Below, in pieces: positions 23,441 to 35,061 of a stretch of DNA of 64,000 nucleotides. Numbering within the stretch: the stretch's first letter is position 1; each line of letters opens with the position of its first letter. The translations under genes were made by a program, and so were the position numbers. The DNA lies in the NCBI GenBank assembly GCA_022376925.1, contig JAIOJX010000004.1, positions 2,480,001 through 2,544,000 of the forward strand, written 5' to 3'. Origin of the DNA: Tragulus kanchil. Lineage: Eukaryota > Chordata > Mammalia > Artiodactyla > Tragulidae. The notes beneath the pieces are model-generated. The model ran no database searches and was not told where the DNA came from. It was given only the letters and a program-made list of their open reading frames with translations.

Positions 23441-25553
23441 CTTATTGTTCTTTACCTTGCTCAAACACCTTCCTTGATTCCCTGTAACTTGCTGTAGCAA
23501 TGCCTTTCACACTTTCCAACCAAGTGAGATTGTAGGGTTTGGTATATTACCCAAAGTGTTTTCTAAAAGCTTGAAATATCTCATTTTGTCTAAAGCAAAC
23601 AAATTTCTATTATCATCCATAACATACGTGAACAAATACCACCCTAAAGATCTTTGCACAGTGGACTTCCAGAGACACACTGTGTTTTTCTCAAGATTTC
23701 TTCCCTAACCCTACCCTGCCCTCCACCCTGGACTCCCAGGGTATGTGTACTCTCTAGCCTAAGAAGACAAACCCCCAGTAAATGTGCCAACACACAGAGC
23801 CAGCAGAGCAATGGATCTGGACATGGAAGCAGACATTCCACGTCCTAGTGAATGGTTCAGTCACTCACTTCTGCAATGTAAGTACATACATTTTTATAAA
23901 GCTTTTAGCTTCTAGAAGCCTTTCCACATTCACCAGTTGTGTCCATCTCCACGTAGTATCAGGGTTGTTCATCATGGAGTGCTTCCTGTGGTGCCTGGGG
24001 GACCTCTGCCAAGCATACATGCTCTTACTCAGCAGTCATCCACAGCGGCGTCACTCTGGGCCAGAAGGAACCTATGTAATAGCGGAGATATTCAAACAGA
24101 GAATTGGCCACTAAACTCCTTTCTGTGGGACACTTTCAGCCTTGAGATTCTCTTCAATGACTTAACTGCAGTAAAAGCCTTGTGAAGTAGTCAGTTGAGA
24201 CACTCTCCCAGTTGGACAGATACAAAAACTGAGGTTAAAAGGATGACTCTGCTTTTCTCTCTCCATAAAAGAGACCACTCAGCATCACCTCCATGAAAAC
24301 TACCTGCCACATCCTCCCTTGACCCTCCCTCTGACTCTGGGGTACCACCAGCTTCCTTCCTTACTTTCAGTTCTATTATACTAACTTAAAGGCCTCCTCT
24401 GAAGCCTGTGCTGTGAGGCTGTCTCTACATCTCATTTCCAGTGTCTAGCACATAGAGCTTGTGATTCAGTAATCTAGAGTGAGGTTTGGGATTGTGTACT
24501 TTTTGCAAAGCTCCTAGGTGAGTCTGATGTTCTTATTGTTCTTTACCTTGCTCAAACACCTTCCTTGATTCCCTGTAACTTGCTGTAGCAATGCCTTTCA
24601 CACTTTCCAACCAAGTGAGATTGTAGGGTTTGGTATATTACCCAAAGTGTTTTCTAAAAGCTTGAAATATCTCATTTTGTCTAAAGCAAACAAATTTCTA
24701 TTATCATCCATAACATACGTGAACAAATACCACCCTAAAGATCTTTGCACAGTGGACTTCCAGAGACACACTGTGTTTTTCTCAAGATTTCTTCCCTAAC
24801 CCTACCCTGCCCTCCACCCTGGACTCCCAGGGTATGTGTACTCTCTAGCCTAAGAAGACAAACCCCCAGTAAATGTGCCAACACACAGAGCCAGCAGAGC
24901 AATGGATCTGGACATGGAAGCAGACATTCCACGTCCTAGTGAATGGTTCAGCCACTCACTTCTGCAATGTAAGTACATACATTTTTATAAAGCTTTTAGC
25001 TTCTAGAAGCCTTTCCACATTCACCAGTTGTGTCCATCTCCACGTAGTATCAGGGTTGTTCATCATGGAGTGCTTCCTGTGGTGCCTGGGGGACCTCTGC
25101 CAAGCATACATGCTCTTACTCAGCAGTCATCCACAGCGTCACTCTGGGCCAGAAGGAACCTATGTAATAGCGGAGATATTCAAACAGAGAATTGGCCACT
25201 AAACTCCTTTCTGTGGGACACTTTCAGCCTTGAGATTCTCTTCAATGACTTAACTGCAGTAAAAGCCTTGTGAAGTAGTCAGTTGAGACACTCTCCCAGT
25301 TGGACAGATACAAAAACTGAGGTTAAAAGGATGACTCTGCTTTTCTCTCTCCATAAAAGAGACCACTCAGCATCACCTCCATGAAAACTACCTGCCACAT
25401 CCTCCCTTGACCCTCCCTCTGACTCTGGGGTACCACCAGCTTCCTTCCTTACTTTCAGTTCTATTATACTAACTTAAAGGCCTCCTCTGTGCATATATGA
25501 AGCCTGTGCTGTGAGGCTGTCTCTACATCTCATTTCCAGTGTCTAGCACATAG
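23380..25553. repeat. Tandem duplication D7 (23380-24455 / 24471-25553)
   Basis: The block aatctagagtgaggtttggg restarts at 24471, an offset of 1091. Copy 2 has ten extra bases (tgcatatatg after cctcctctg), lacks three bases at cagcggcgtcac, and has one T/C change (gttcagtcac versus gttcagccac). A 15-base filler (24456-24470) separates the copies. Confidence 0.95.
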
Positions 25554-27549
25554 CAGATGTTTAATATAATTGCCAACTGAGCACTCACCATGAGTCAAGC
25601 AGTTTACATATGTACATTGAGCCATCTGATCTTCTCAGCAATCATGAAGTTGATGTAGTTTGAATCTTTTTTTAACACCAAAAGTATTTTATTGGGGTAT
25701 AGCCAATTAACAATTTTGTGATAGTTTCAGGTAAACAGGGAAGGAGCTAGGCCATACATATACATGTATCCATTCTCCCCCAAACCCCTCTCCCATCCAT
25801 GCTAGTACATAACATTGAGCAGAGTTCCATATACTACACAATAGATTTTTGTTGGTTATCCATTTCAAACATGGTGCAGTTTGACTTTCATGTACATAAA
25901 ATATACCATTAATTTTATTGAGGGAGATTAATTACCATTCATTTTATTGGCAACATCCAAAAATGTTGCTAGCAATTGTGAGTGGAAAGTGCGTATACAG
26001 TGTGTAGCTTGTTTTTCTAAAATCACAGCTAGGGTATGTATATGAATGATAAAGATGTAAATACAACTTTGTATTAAAAATGTTGTAGTTTATGGGAAAA
26101 TGTGCTTCTTTGGTAGACTAATAAGTACAGTCCCTGTGAAGCCATGTTTGTGGCCCATGTCAGTGTGTGAATGCACCAATAATTTGAAGATTTTTGTACA
26201 TCTGTGATATTTATCTTCCCTGAGCTTTGCAGCCTCACCACCTCCCAACAGAATTTGATGGGAATGTTCATTATGACTTTGCCATCTGTTGCATCTTAAG
26301 TTTATTTACTGTAATTTATTTTCAGTACCTACTTTCAAATGTGTTGTACATGTATTTTTTAATATCACAATTTTACAGATGAAAAAACTGGGGCCTATTT
26401 AACTGCAGTAAAAGCCTTGTGAAGTAGTCAGTTGAGACACTCTCCCAGTTGGACAGATACAAAAACTGAGGTTAAAAGGATGACTCTGCTTTTCTCTCTC
26501 CATAAAAGAGACCACTCAGCATCACCTCCATGAAAACTACCTGCCACATCCTCCCTTGACCCTCCCTCTGACTCTGGGGTACCACCAGCTTCCTTCCTTA
26601 CTTTCAGTTCTATTATACTAACTTAAAGGCCTCCTCTGTGCATATATGAAGCCTGTGCTGTGAGGCTGTCTCTACATCTCATTTCCAGTGTCTAGCACAT
26701 AGCAGATGTTTAATATAATTGCCAACTGAGCACTCACCATGAGTCAAGCAGTTTACATATGTACATTGAGCCATCTGATCTTCTCAGCAATCATGAAGTT
26801 GATGTAGTTTGAATCTTTTTTTAACACCAAAAGTATTTTATTGGGGTATAGCCAATTAACAATTTTGTGATAGTTTCAGGTAAACAGGGAAGGAGCTAGG
26901 CCATACATATACATGTATCCATTCTCCCCCAAACCCCTCTCCCATCCATGCTAGTACATAACATTGAGCAGAGTTCCATATACTACACAATAGATTTTTG
27001 TTGGTTATCCATTTCAAACATGGTGCAGTTTGACTTTCATGTGCATAAAATATACCATTAATTTTATTGAGGGAGATTAATTACCATTCATTTTATTGGC
27101 AACATCCAAAAATGTTGCTAGCAATTGTGAGTGGAAAGTGCGTATACAGTGTGTAGCTTGTTTTTCTAAAATCACAGCTAGGGTATGTATATGAATGATA
27201 AAGATGTAAATACAACTTTGTATTAAAAATGTTGTAGTTTATGGGAAAATGTGCTTCTTTGGTAGACTAATAAGTACAGTCCCTGTGAAGCCATGTTTGT
27301 GGCCCATGTCAGTGTGTGAATGCACCAATAATTTGAAGATTTTTGTACATCTGTGATATTTATCTTCCCTGAGCTTTGCAGCCTCACCACCTCCCAACAG
27401 AATTTGATGGGAATGTTCATTATGACTTTGCCATCTGTTGCATCTTAAGTTTATTTACTGTAATTTATTTTCAGTACCTACTTTCATATGTGTTATACAT
27501 GTATTTTTTTTTAATATCACAATTTTACAGATGAAAAAACTGGGGCCTA
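25250..27549. repeat. Tandem duplication D8 (25250-26397 / 26399-27549)
   Basis: The block ttaactgcagtaaaagcc restarts at 26399, an offset of 1149-1152. Differences include A/G at tgtacataaa versus tgtgcataaa, ttcaaatgtgttgta versus ttcatatgtgttata, and a longer T-run in copy 2. It overlaps D7 by about 300 bases, so that part is present three times. Confidence 0.95.
25668..25910 (-). mobile_element. L1 3'-end fragment, reverse strand (second copy about 26817-27059)
   Basis: 'aaaagtattttattggggtatag', 'agtttcaggtaaacag', 'catacatatacatgtatcc', 'acataacattgagcagagttcc' and 'ttgttggttatccattt' match the 3' UTR of artiodactyl L1 elements in reverse. It lies within D8 and is therefore shown twice. 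Confidence 0.75.
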
Positions 27550-28334
27550 GAAAGGTCAATTTATATACCCAGCCCTGCCCACCTCCAAACCTAACTTTTT
27601 TACCACTGCTCTCCACTGCTTCTCCAGTGGAGAGGGGCATTTCCAGGTCAGTTATGTGAAGGACCTGCCAGATAAGCCACAAAGACTTGCTAGGTTAACG
27701 ATTTCAAGGTGGGAAGCAGGGGCCAGTGTGGCCGGACAGCTGGCATGAGACTTTGTTTCTTACCCTTCACACTTCTCCCACTGTGGCCCTTGTAGTTCTG
27801 GCGTTTAGAATTCAAGAAACATTCATTCTCCTGGAACTGGCAAAGAGCCTGCCCCAGGAGGGCCCAGGCAGGGTTTGTCCTCCATATGAAATTCCGTTCT
27901 GGGAATCCCAGCCACACCCCAGGTGGGTATGGAGGTGCAGAGCCTGCCTGCCCTGACTCTTCTCCCTGCACAGCTGTCAGGCTGCAGAGGGGGCAGGATG
28001 TGGTGCCACATTGCAGTCATTCCAGCTCTGAGGAACTGACCAACACCACATCCCACAGGAGGCAAGCTCAGGGGCTTTTTATAGCCTTCTAAGAACCTAG
28101 GGGAAAACTGATCTCCTGAGATGGAGAAGTGGGCACGTGTCTTTTCTGGGCACCATTCCCTCAACCATGCGATCTCAGATGCTCACAATCCGAATCAGGG
28201 TAAGGGTCATGGCTAAATGGACAGGGATCCCCACCAAATCCAGTTACTTGAATCTCCTACTTGGGCTTCCGTGTCTTCACCTGTCAGGTTAAGTGTTTAT
28301 TACAGCATGGGTATCAGAGTACACCTCAGTTGGT
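27550..28334. other. Intron 1, nothing recognised
   Basis: Moderately GC-rich noncoding sequence. Overlapping open frames of up to 113 codons occur on both strands but lack splice context or any family motif, so no gene is called. Confidence 0.5.
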
Positions 28335-28545
28335 AGACCAAATCCAGTCCGCCACATTTTTCTGTAAATAAAGTTTTATTGGCACACAGCCATGTTCATT
28401 CGTTATGTCTTGTCTATAGCTGCTTTTTTGCTCTAAGAGCAGAGTTGAATAGTTACAACAGAGGCCCACATGTGGCCTGAAAAGCCTAAAAATATGTACT
28501 ATCTGGTCTTTCACACAAAAAGTTTTGCCAACCCCTGGATTAATC
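28335..28545 (-). mobile_element. Nonautonomous DNA-transposon-like relic (family not named)
   Basis: 'ctgtaaataaagttttattggcacacagcc', 'cattcgttatgtcttgtctatagctgc', 'aggcccacatgtggcctgaaaa' and 'ttttgccaacccctgg' match a widespread mammalian relic whose consensus contains 'gtttgccaacccctg'. I take it to be a hAT-type element but am not sure of the name. Confidence 0.55.
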
Positions 28546-29262
28546 TTTAGAGTTTGGGAGTGTCTGCCTGGAACACCGTGATGAGAAAGACTCTGAGGGT
28601 GTGTCCAGGCTGAGGAATGAAGCTCTGTCCTCAGATCATACAAGAGTACATATTCAAGACTAATGTTTGGAAAGACCCCAAAATGCCACTTACCAGTGTT
28701 TTTCAAACTACATTTAGCCTCAAATGTTGTCCTCCTGCAACAAAATCTTAAAGAAAGAGTTGCGCTGGGGGAAGTGGGAATGAAAACACTGAGTACTGTC
28801 CACTCCATCTTCCGACTCCCAAGGTAGCCCCTAAAGAAGCCTCCCAGATCCCAGATCTGCAGAATATTTGAAAACCACCTGTTTGATCTTATGTATGCCT
28901 GGGGAACTGAGGCTCCAGGGGTAGCGTCTTAGCTAAGGTCACATGATGGACTCCCAGCCAGCTCTCCCTAGAACCACCGACGTAGTCATAAGGGGTCAGC
29001 AGAGCACGGACCCAGTTCCACTGCGGAGAGAACCTGCTCACTGGCCTTGGGGGCCTCAGGGTTGCCACTGGTATATGACTGGCCTGACATGCCCTTGCTG
29101 ACCCAGCAACCCCAGGGGCTCAGGCTGGGACACTGTGAATACCTGCCCGGGCTTCACAGTAATTTAGTCAAGGCTTGGGAATCTTCTTTCTAAAGCCGCC
29201 AAAATCTAAAGAAAAATATCAAAACTGAATTGGGTCGTATTTTTAAAAATATTTCATTGATA
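28546..29262. other. Intron 1, nothing recognised
   Basis: Noncoding sequence between the DNA-transposon relic and the SINE pair. A GC-richer stretch around 28980-29160 shows no exon signature. A MIR-like trace may lie near 28860-28990, too weak to call. Confidence 0.45.
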
Positions 29263-29270
29263 TCAAGACA

Positions 29271-29536
29271 ATTTTTTTCTTTTTTGATTGCCTCTAAGTC
29301 ATTGTTTATTTTTCATCCATCTTTATTCTTCGGCATGTGTGGGCTTCCCATCACAGTGGCCTCTCTTGCTGCAGAGCACTGGCTCTGGGCATGTGTGCTC
29401 CAGAGCGCTGGCTCATAATTGGACACACCGACCCAGCCATTCCTCGACATGTGGGATCTTCCCGGGCCAGGGATTGAACCGGTGCCCCCAGCACTGCAAG
29501 GTGGACTCCTTACCCACTGGACCACCAGGGAAGCCC
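29271..29536 (-). mobile_element. CHR-1-derived SINE, reverse strand
   Basis: On the reverse strand it begins gggcttccctggtggtcc, has the tRNA-like B-box word ggttcaatccctgg, and continues into the CHR body and an A-rich tail. The same short word tcaagaca occurs at 29263, 29538 and 29554, consistent with a target-site duplication. It belongs to the same subfamily as the elements at 47694, 55274, 56868 and 60312. Confidence 0.82.
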
Positions 29537-29565
29537 TTCAAGACATATTTTTTTCAAGACAGCAT

Positions 29566-29829
29566 TTTATTTTTATTTATTTTTGCAGGGGGAGCTGGTT
29601 GGGGAAGGAGGGGGACAGGCGGACCACTTCTATTGGTCTTTCATTTATCTATTTTCATCCATCTTTGTTCCCTGGCCCATGTGGGCCTCCCATCGCAGTG
29701 GCCTCTGTTGTCGCAGAGCACCAGCTCTGGGCGCCGGCTCTGGGCACATGCACCCCAGAGCTCTGGCTCGGTAATTGGACATATCAGTCCAGCCTCTGCG
29801 CGGCACGTGGGATCTTCCCAGGCCAGGGA
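29566..29829 (-). mobile_element. CHR-1-derived SINE lacking its tRNA-like head, reverse strand
   Basis: It shares the tail and body of its neighbour (ccacttctattggtctttc, gtgggcctcccat, ctctggctcggtaattgg, gtgggatcttcccaggcc) but stops at gccagggaagac. The promoter-bearing A/B-box part is therefore missing. A small internal duplication of 'ctctgggc' words is visible near 29725-29745. Confidence 0.8.
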
Positions 29830-30574
29830 AGACTTTATTTAAAATAAAAACATATCTTAAATTTGCTATATGAATTTGTTCATTTTTCTGTTTTTTTTTT
29901 TCCAAAAAAATGTTATTTAATAGATAAAATATCTGTAAATCAGTGAAATCTTAGTATAAATAAATTATGATAATTTATACTAAGGCTTTCTTTTGAAGAC
30001 AGAATCATTTATTCATCTGTAGAATAAATATTTATTCTTCCTGCCCATTCTTGTTGAAGGGTTTGCAAAGGGCAGATCCAGCTGATATGAAACCAAGTGG
30101 GATTTTTTTTTTTTTAGCTTTACTTGAAGCAAGAAGAAAACTGATCTAGGGGTGTGCTGGGAAGCCAGAGGGACCGATCACATTTCCTCACCTCCAGCCA
30201 GCAACCAGCTGTAGTTCTAAGGGTAATGGGGGGAAATGTAGGGTCCCTACACCCCAAACCTCCTAGCGAGGCGAAAAAACTAAGACTGTCGCTAGTGCCT
30301 GTGACATGAGATCATATCTGGTCAGTGTCCATCAAACAGAATACACAGAGGCACAGAAGGCCTCAAGGGACACTTTCTAGTCAAGAACCTCAGAAACACT
30401 GGGGGAACAGCATTCCAGGTAGAGACATGGCCGAGTAGATAGTAGAGAGGCACAGAATCCATGCTCAGGGCACGAGCTGGTCCATGTGCCTACAGACCAG
30501 AGAAGCAGGCAGAGGTGAAATAGAGCCTCGAGTAGGGCCTTATCCTCCAGATCCATAACTGAGGGTGTGGCTGG

Positions 30575-30775
30575 TAACTAATAATAGAGACAGCATAAAT
30601 GCAGGAGCCGAGTTCCTTGGCTGCAGTGTCAAGTTGCCAGGGTTTGGATCCCAGCTCCACTCCTTTCACTTAATCCCAGTTTCTTCAACTAAAAACAGAG
30701 ATAATCTCCTGTCTACATATAGGGGGCAATTGGATTTGTGCAAGGAAAGCACTCACCATTCAGGAAGCACACAAT
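30575..30775. mobile_element. MIR-type SINE relic
   Basis: 'gccagggtttggatcccagctccac', 'cacttaatcccagtttcttcaac' and 'agagataatctcctg' follow the MIR order. Confidence 0.6.
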
Positions 30776-31649
30776 TAAAAACAAACAAACAAAAAGCTAG
30801 TGCTTAAACTACAGGTCTATAAATGATCACCTTTCTTTAAAAATCAGAATGGATTCCAAGTTCTGTCTCTGATGCTTGTCCTCTCACTTCTTGCCTGCCC
30901 ATCCTGGAAAGGGATGGAATTTCAGAAGGAATGAGGATAAACCACAGGGAGTATAAAGAACATACTAAGCTCTTTCATCATCAAGTCACAAAGGAAACTG
31001 GTGTCCGGGCCCTGGGAGCTGCTGATGAAGCCTGAGCGGGAGGGGGTTACACTGTGTGTTGCCACTTGGGGGGAAATTAAAGCTCACATCAAAGTGGACA
31101 GGGAGAGATTGGAGAGAGGAGACCAGTTAGGGACTGCAGCAAATACTGCAGATGAACAGCAAACTTTGTAAGATTAACTCACCTTCCTGTTTAAGAACAG
31201 AGAAACCATAAAACTTTACGCTCTGTCCATTCTCAAATAAAGTGTATGGAATTGTTGACTCAATAGGAGAGCAGAGGAGACTCTCCAGAGTTCTTCAAGG
31301 CTCAAGACAGTCATTCCCAGGACCTTTAACCAACATTTTCTCGATCTCACCCCCACTCCTGGAGGCAGAAATCACTCTACATCTTCCAAAACCCACCCGA
31401 GGGTGGTGGTCTCCTTGTGGGCTGCATTCACAAGGGCCTGGCCCAGAACATAATCCAAGGTTAGCATTGAAAGGCTTTTGCAAACAAGGGGAAGGAAGGA
31501 ATGAAAGAAGAAGGAGAAGAGGATGAACTTCCCACCCAGGTAGCAGTCAGGATGGCCATTCTGAGCATAACCTTTGGCCTCCCACTTAAGATGGCTAGAC
31601 TAAATTCGGTGTGATACCTGAATCCCCTGTGATTACTAACAACAGCAAC

Positions 31650-31850
31650 AACATTAAGAGTAGCAACCAACCTTTGCAGAAGGTTTTATGTGTGCTTGGC
31701 ACAGAGTTTAACACTTCTTCTACATTATCTCTCTTTCTGCTAAGCACAACCTTTTGACATGAGTGCTCTCATCTGCCTGACAGATGAGAAAACTGATGTC
31801 ACTTGCCTGGGGTCACTAGGCTCGGAGGGCAAATCCCAGGTGTGATTCTG
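31650..31850. mobile_element. MIR-type SINE relic
   Basis: 'gcacagagtttaacacttcttctacattatctc', 'ctgacagatgagaaaactga' and 'cacttgcctggggtcac' follow the MIR order, opposite to 30575-30775. Confidence 0.65.
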
Positions 31851-32209
31851 TGTTTCTCATGCCAGTCACCCAGGTTCACAATTGCCCACTCTACTAACTC
31901 ACTCCCACACTCCTACCAAGGGGCTGTCCACCTGCGCTCAGACCCTCTTGGAAGGGATATCTGGCTCTCTTCTTAGCTCAGATTTCTGGAAAGTTCCTAT
32001 ATACAATGAACCTAATCATATGGTCTTGGAGCTGCCACCGTTGGTCTGGACTGTCCTCCAGAGCCCCAGAGAATAAGTCTGCAACAACAATAGATTGTCA
32101 ACCTAATCCTTGCATTTCTAAATAGGGATGCTCATCTCTTGCATCCTACAACAGGTTCTTTTGTCTGCTTAGGGGAAAGGGGGAGCAGATGGCACACAGA
32201 TCATGAATC

Positions 32210-32455
32210 ACAATGTACCAATTTACAAAACTTCACTTTACAGACGGCACTCACTTTTCACAGACATTTTCAGTTTTGAGTCTCACAACAAGCCTGAGAG
32301 ATAGATACAGCAGTTACCATCACTCCACTTCAATGCTGAAGAAATTGAGGCTCAGAGGCATGAGACAACTTGCCCAAGACCACACAGCCAGTAAGTATGG
32401 AGCTTGAGCCCTAGGCTTGGGGCTCTAGCTCCTGTGTTTCCCCCTCTACACCAAA
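32210..32455. mobile_element. MIR-type SINE relic, well preserved
   Basis: 'ttttgagtctcacaacaagcctgagag', 'tgaagaaattgaggctcagaggcatg', 'acttgcccaagaccacacagccagtaagt' are textbook MIR core words in order. This is one of the clearest MIR copies in the window. Confidence 0.8.
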
Positions 32456-32904
32456 ACACAGCATCAAGTGGGGGCCAGAAAGATGCAAACCTAGCACCTA
32501 TGACCTCCAGCAAGCTCCTTAGCCTCTAGGCCTTAGTTTCTTGTCAGTGAAAGAATGAGAAGAGCTCCTACTGTATGCTGTTGCTGGAAAGATGAAATAA
32601 ACGTAATAGGCACTGAGTGTTAGGCATGGAGAATATTCCCACAATGGACTATCACACAGCATAGTGAATGGACACAATGACAGGCAATGATGTGGTTTAA
32701 TCTTAGCAGTATCATAGTAATGCAAAAAGTCACAAAAGTTACCTATAGCATTATAACTTTTTAATAAAGTTTAAGACAGCTAAATTTTTTTAAACATTTT
32801 TATGGGTAGATCTAGTTGTAATCTAGGGAAACAAGGACGTGATGAATACAGCATTCAGGATGGCAGTCAGACTGGGAAGGAGGAAGCAGAAGTGTGAGAT
32901 CCTA

Positions 32905-35061
32905 GTCAGATGTATGATACTGTCTAGAACCAGGCTTCTGCTTTGAATGGTAAACTTTTGGGCAACTTACTACATTAGCAAAAATAACTAACTACATCAA
33001 TAAATAAAACTGGAGCATTCATAGACCGATGATGATAGTGTCTCATGAAGCAAGGGTTAGAATTAATCCACTATTTGTCCACTTGAGGTCCTAATTTATA
33101 AAAGAAATAAACGTGTTAGGCCCAGTGCCCACCCTGTAAGAGGTGTTCAGTAATTGTTCACTGTCACCCTTGAATGTCTTTATTATTATGTGCATTATTC
33201 ACAAACCCCTAGCCAAACATCCTCATTGTCTGTCCCAGACTATTAGTGAGATAGGTTCTCAAGCTCAAACTTCTCAGAAACCGAACGCCCAGCCCCATCT
33301 AGGCCTCTGACCAGGAACCTGTATTATGAATGGGCACTAGTCGGGAATGGTCATGAGGGGCCCACTACTGGTTCCAGCAAGCTTTGGAGGTGGGGAACCT
33401 CTTTTAGAAGAAGGTGGCCAGGAGGAATTATGATGCAACAATTAGAAGTTTAGGCCCTAGACTTAAGTCTTAAGTTCTGCTTGCTGTGTGCCTTTAAACA
33501 AACAACTATGCCTCTCTGAGCTTCACCTGGTTTATGTATAAAACAAAGGGTTAGAACAGTAACTACCTCACAGGACCATTGTGAGAATTAAATGAGGTAA
33601 TTCATGCAAAATGCTTAACATAACATCTGGAACATCACTTACGAGCTGAAAAATACTCCCTGCCTTTATCATGGGGTAGCCCAGGCCACTCCATTAGGTG
33701 AAGGAGATGGTAGGGACTGCCTCAAGCGGAAACAGCTGCCATCTTGTGTGTAAGGGCTGAGCATGTGTGGGTCACAGTTTTCCACTTCCTCTTGGAACCA
33801 CGTCCTTTTGTGAGCCAGACAGGGAAGAATCTGCACACAAAGGAACAATTCTGGGAGAGTCCAGTCCCACTGCCAAAAGCTATTTCCTTGGAAGTTGGTG
33901 GCTTGCCCCACCCCCCATCTGGAATTGTCTTGATGAGGGGGAACTACCACTTCCTGGCCACCCAGGGCTGAGAAACAGCTGTTGAATGTCAGATGTATGA
34001 TACTGTCTAGAACCAGGCTTCTGCTTTGAATGGTAAACTTTTGGGCAACTTACTACATTAGCAAAAATAACTAACTACATCAATAAATAAAACTGGAGCA
34101 TTCATAGACCGATGATGATAGTGTCTCATGAAGCAAGGGTTAGAATTAATCCACTATTTGTCCACTTGAGGTCCTAATTTATAAAAGAAATAAACGTGTT
34201 AGGCCCAGTGCCCACCCTGTAAGAGGTGTTCAGTAATTGTTCACTGTCACCCTTGAATGTCTTTATTATTATATGCATTATTCACAAACCCCTAGCCAAA
34301 CATCCTCATTGTCTGTCCCAGACTATTAGTGAGATAGGTTCTCAAGCTCAAACTTCTCAGAAACCAAACGCCCAGCCCCATCTAGGCCTCTGACCAGGAA
34401 CCTGTATTATGAATGGGCACTAGTCGGGAATGGTCATGAGGGGCCCACTACTGGTTCCAGCAAGCTTTGGAGGTGGGGAACCTCTTTTAGAAGAAGGTGG
34501 CCAGGAGGAATTATGATGCAACAATTAGAAGTTTAGGCCCTAGACTTAAGTCTTAAGTTCTGCTTGCTGTGTGCCTTTAAACAAACAACTATGCCTCTCT
34601 GAGCTTCACCTGGTTTATGTATAAAACAAAGGGTTAGAACAGTAACTACCTCACAGGACCATTGTGAGAATTAAATGAGGTAATTCATGCAAAATGCTTA
34701 ACATAACATCTGGAACATCACTTACGAGCTGAAAAATACTCCCTGCCTTTATCATGGGGTAGCCCAGGCCACTCCATTAGGTGAAGGAGATGGTAGGGAC
34801 TGCCTCAAGCGGAAACAGCTGCCATCTTGTGTGTAAGGGCTGAGCATGTGTGGGTCACAGTTTTCCACTTCCTCTTGGAACCACGTCCTTTTGTGAGCCA
34901 GACAGGGAAGAATCTGCACACAAAGGAACAATTCTGGGAGAGTCCAGTCCCACTGCCAAAAGCTATTTCCTTGGAAGTTGGTGGCTTGCCCCACCCCCCA
35001 TCTGGAATTGTCTTGATGAGGGGGAACTACCACTTCCCTGGCCACCCAGGGCTGAGAAACA
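32905..35061. repeat. Tandem duplication D9 (32905-33977 / 33988-35061)
   Basis: The block gtcagatgtatgatactgtc restarts at 33988, an offset of 1083. Differences: tatgtgcatt versus tatatgcatt, aaaccgaacg versus aaaccaaacg, and cttcctggcc versus cttccctggcc. A ten-base filler (gctgttgaat) separates the copies. A MIR relic (about 33430-33640) is carried in each copy. Confidence 0.95.

Larger units (their letters stand above)
29830..32904. other. Intron 1 with MIR relics, no gene
   Basis: Begins AT-rich (29840-30060), followed by noncoding sequence. Three MIR relics are identifiable (about 30575-30775, 31650-31850, 32210-32455). Other open frames are short, overlapping and without motifs. Confidence 0.6.

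Noticed and set aside
28352..28400. aataaagttttattgg as a poly(A) signal of a gene
   Set aside because: It belongs to a DNA-transposon-like relic common in mammalian genomes.
29288..29847. Overlapping open frames of up to 184 codons
   Set aside because: They are translations of reverse-strand CHR-type SINEs. The same residue strings recur at 55260-55639 and 56817-57252 in the other copies.
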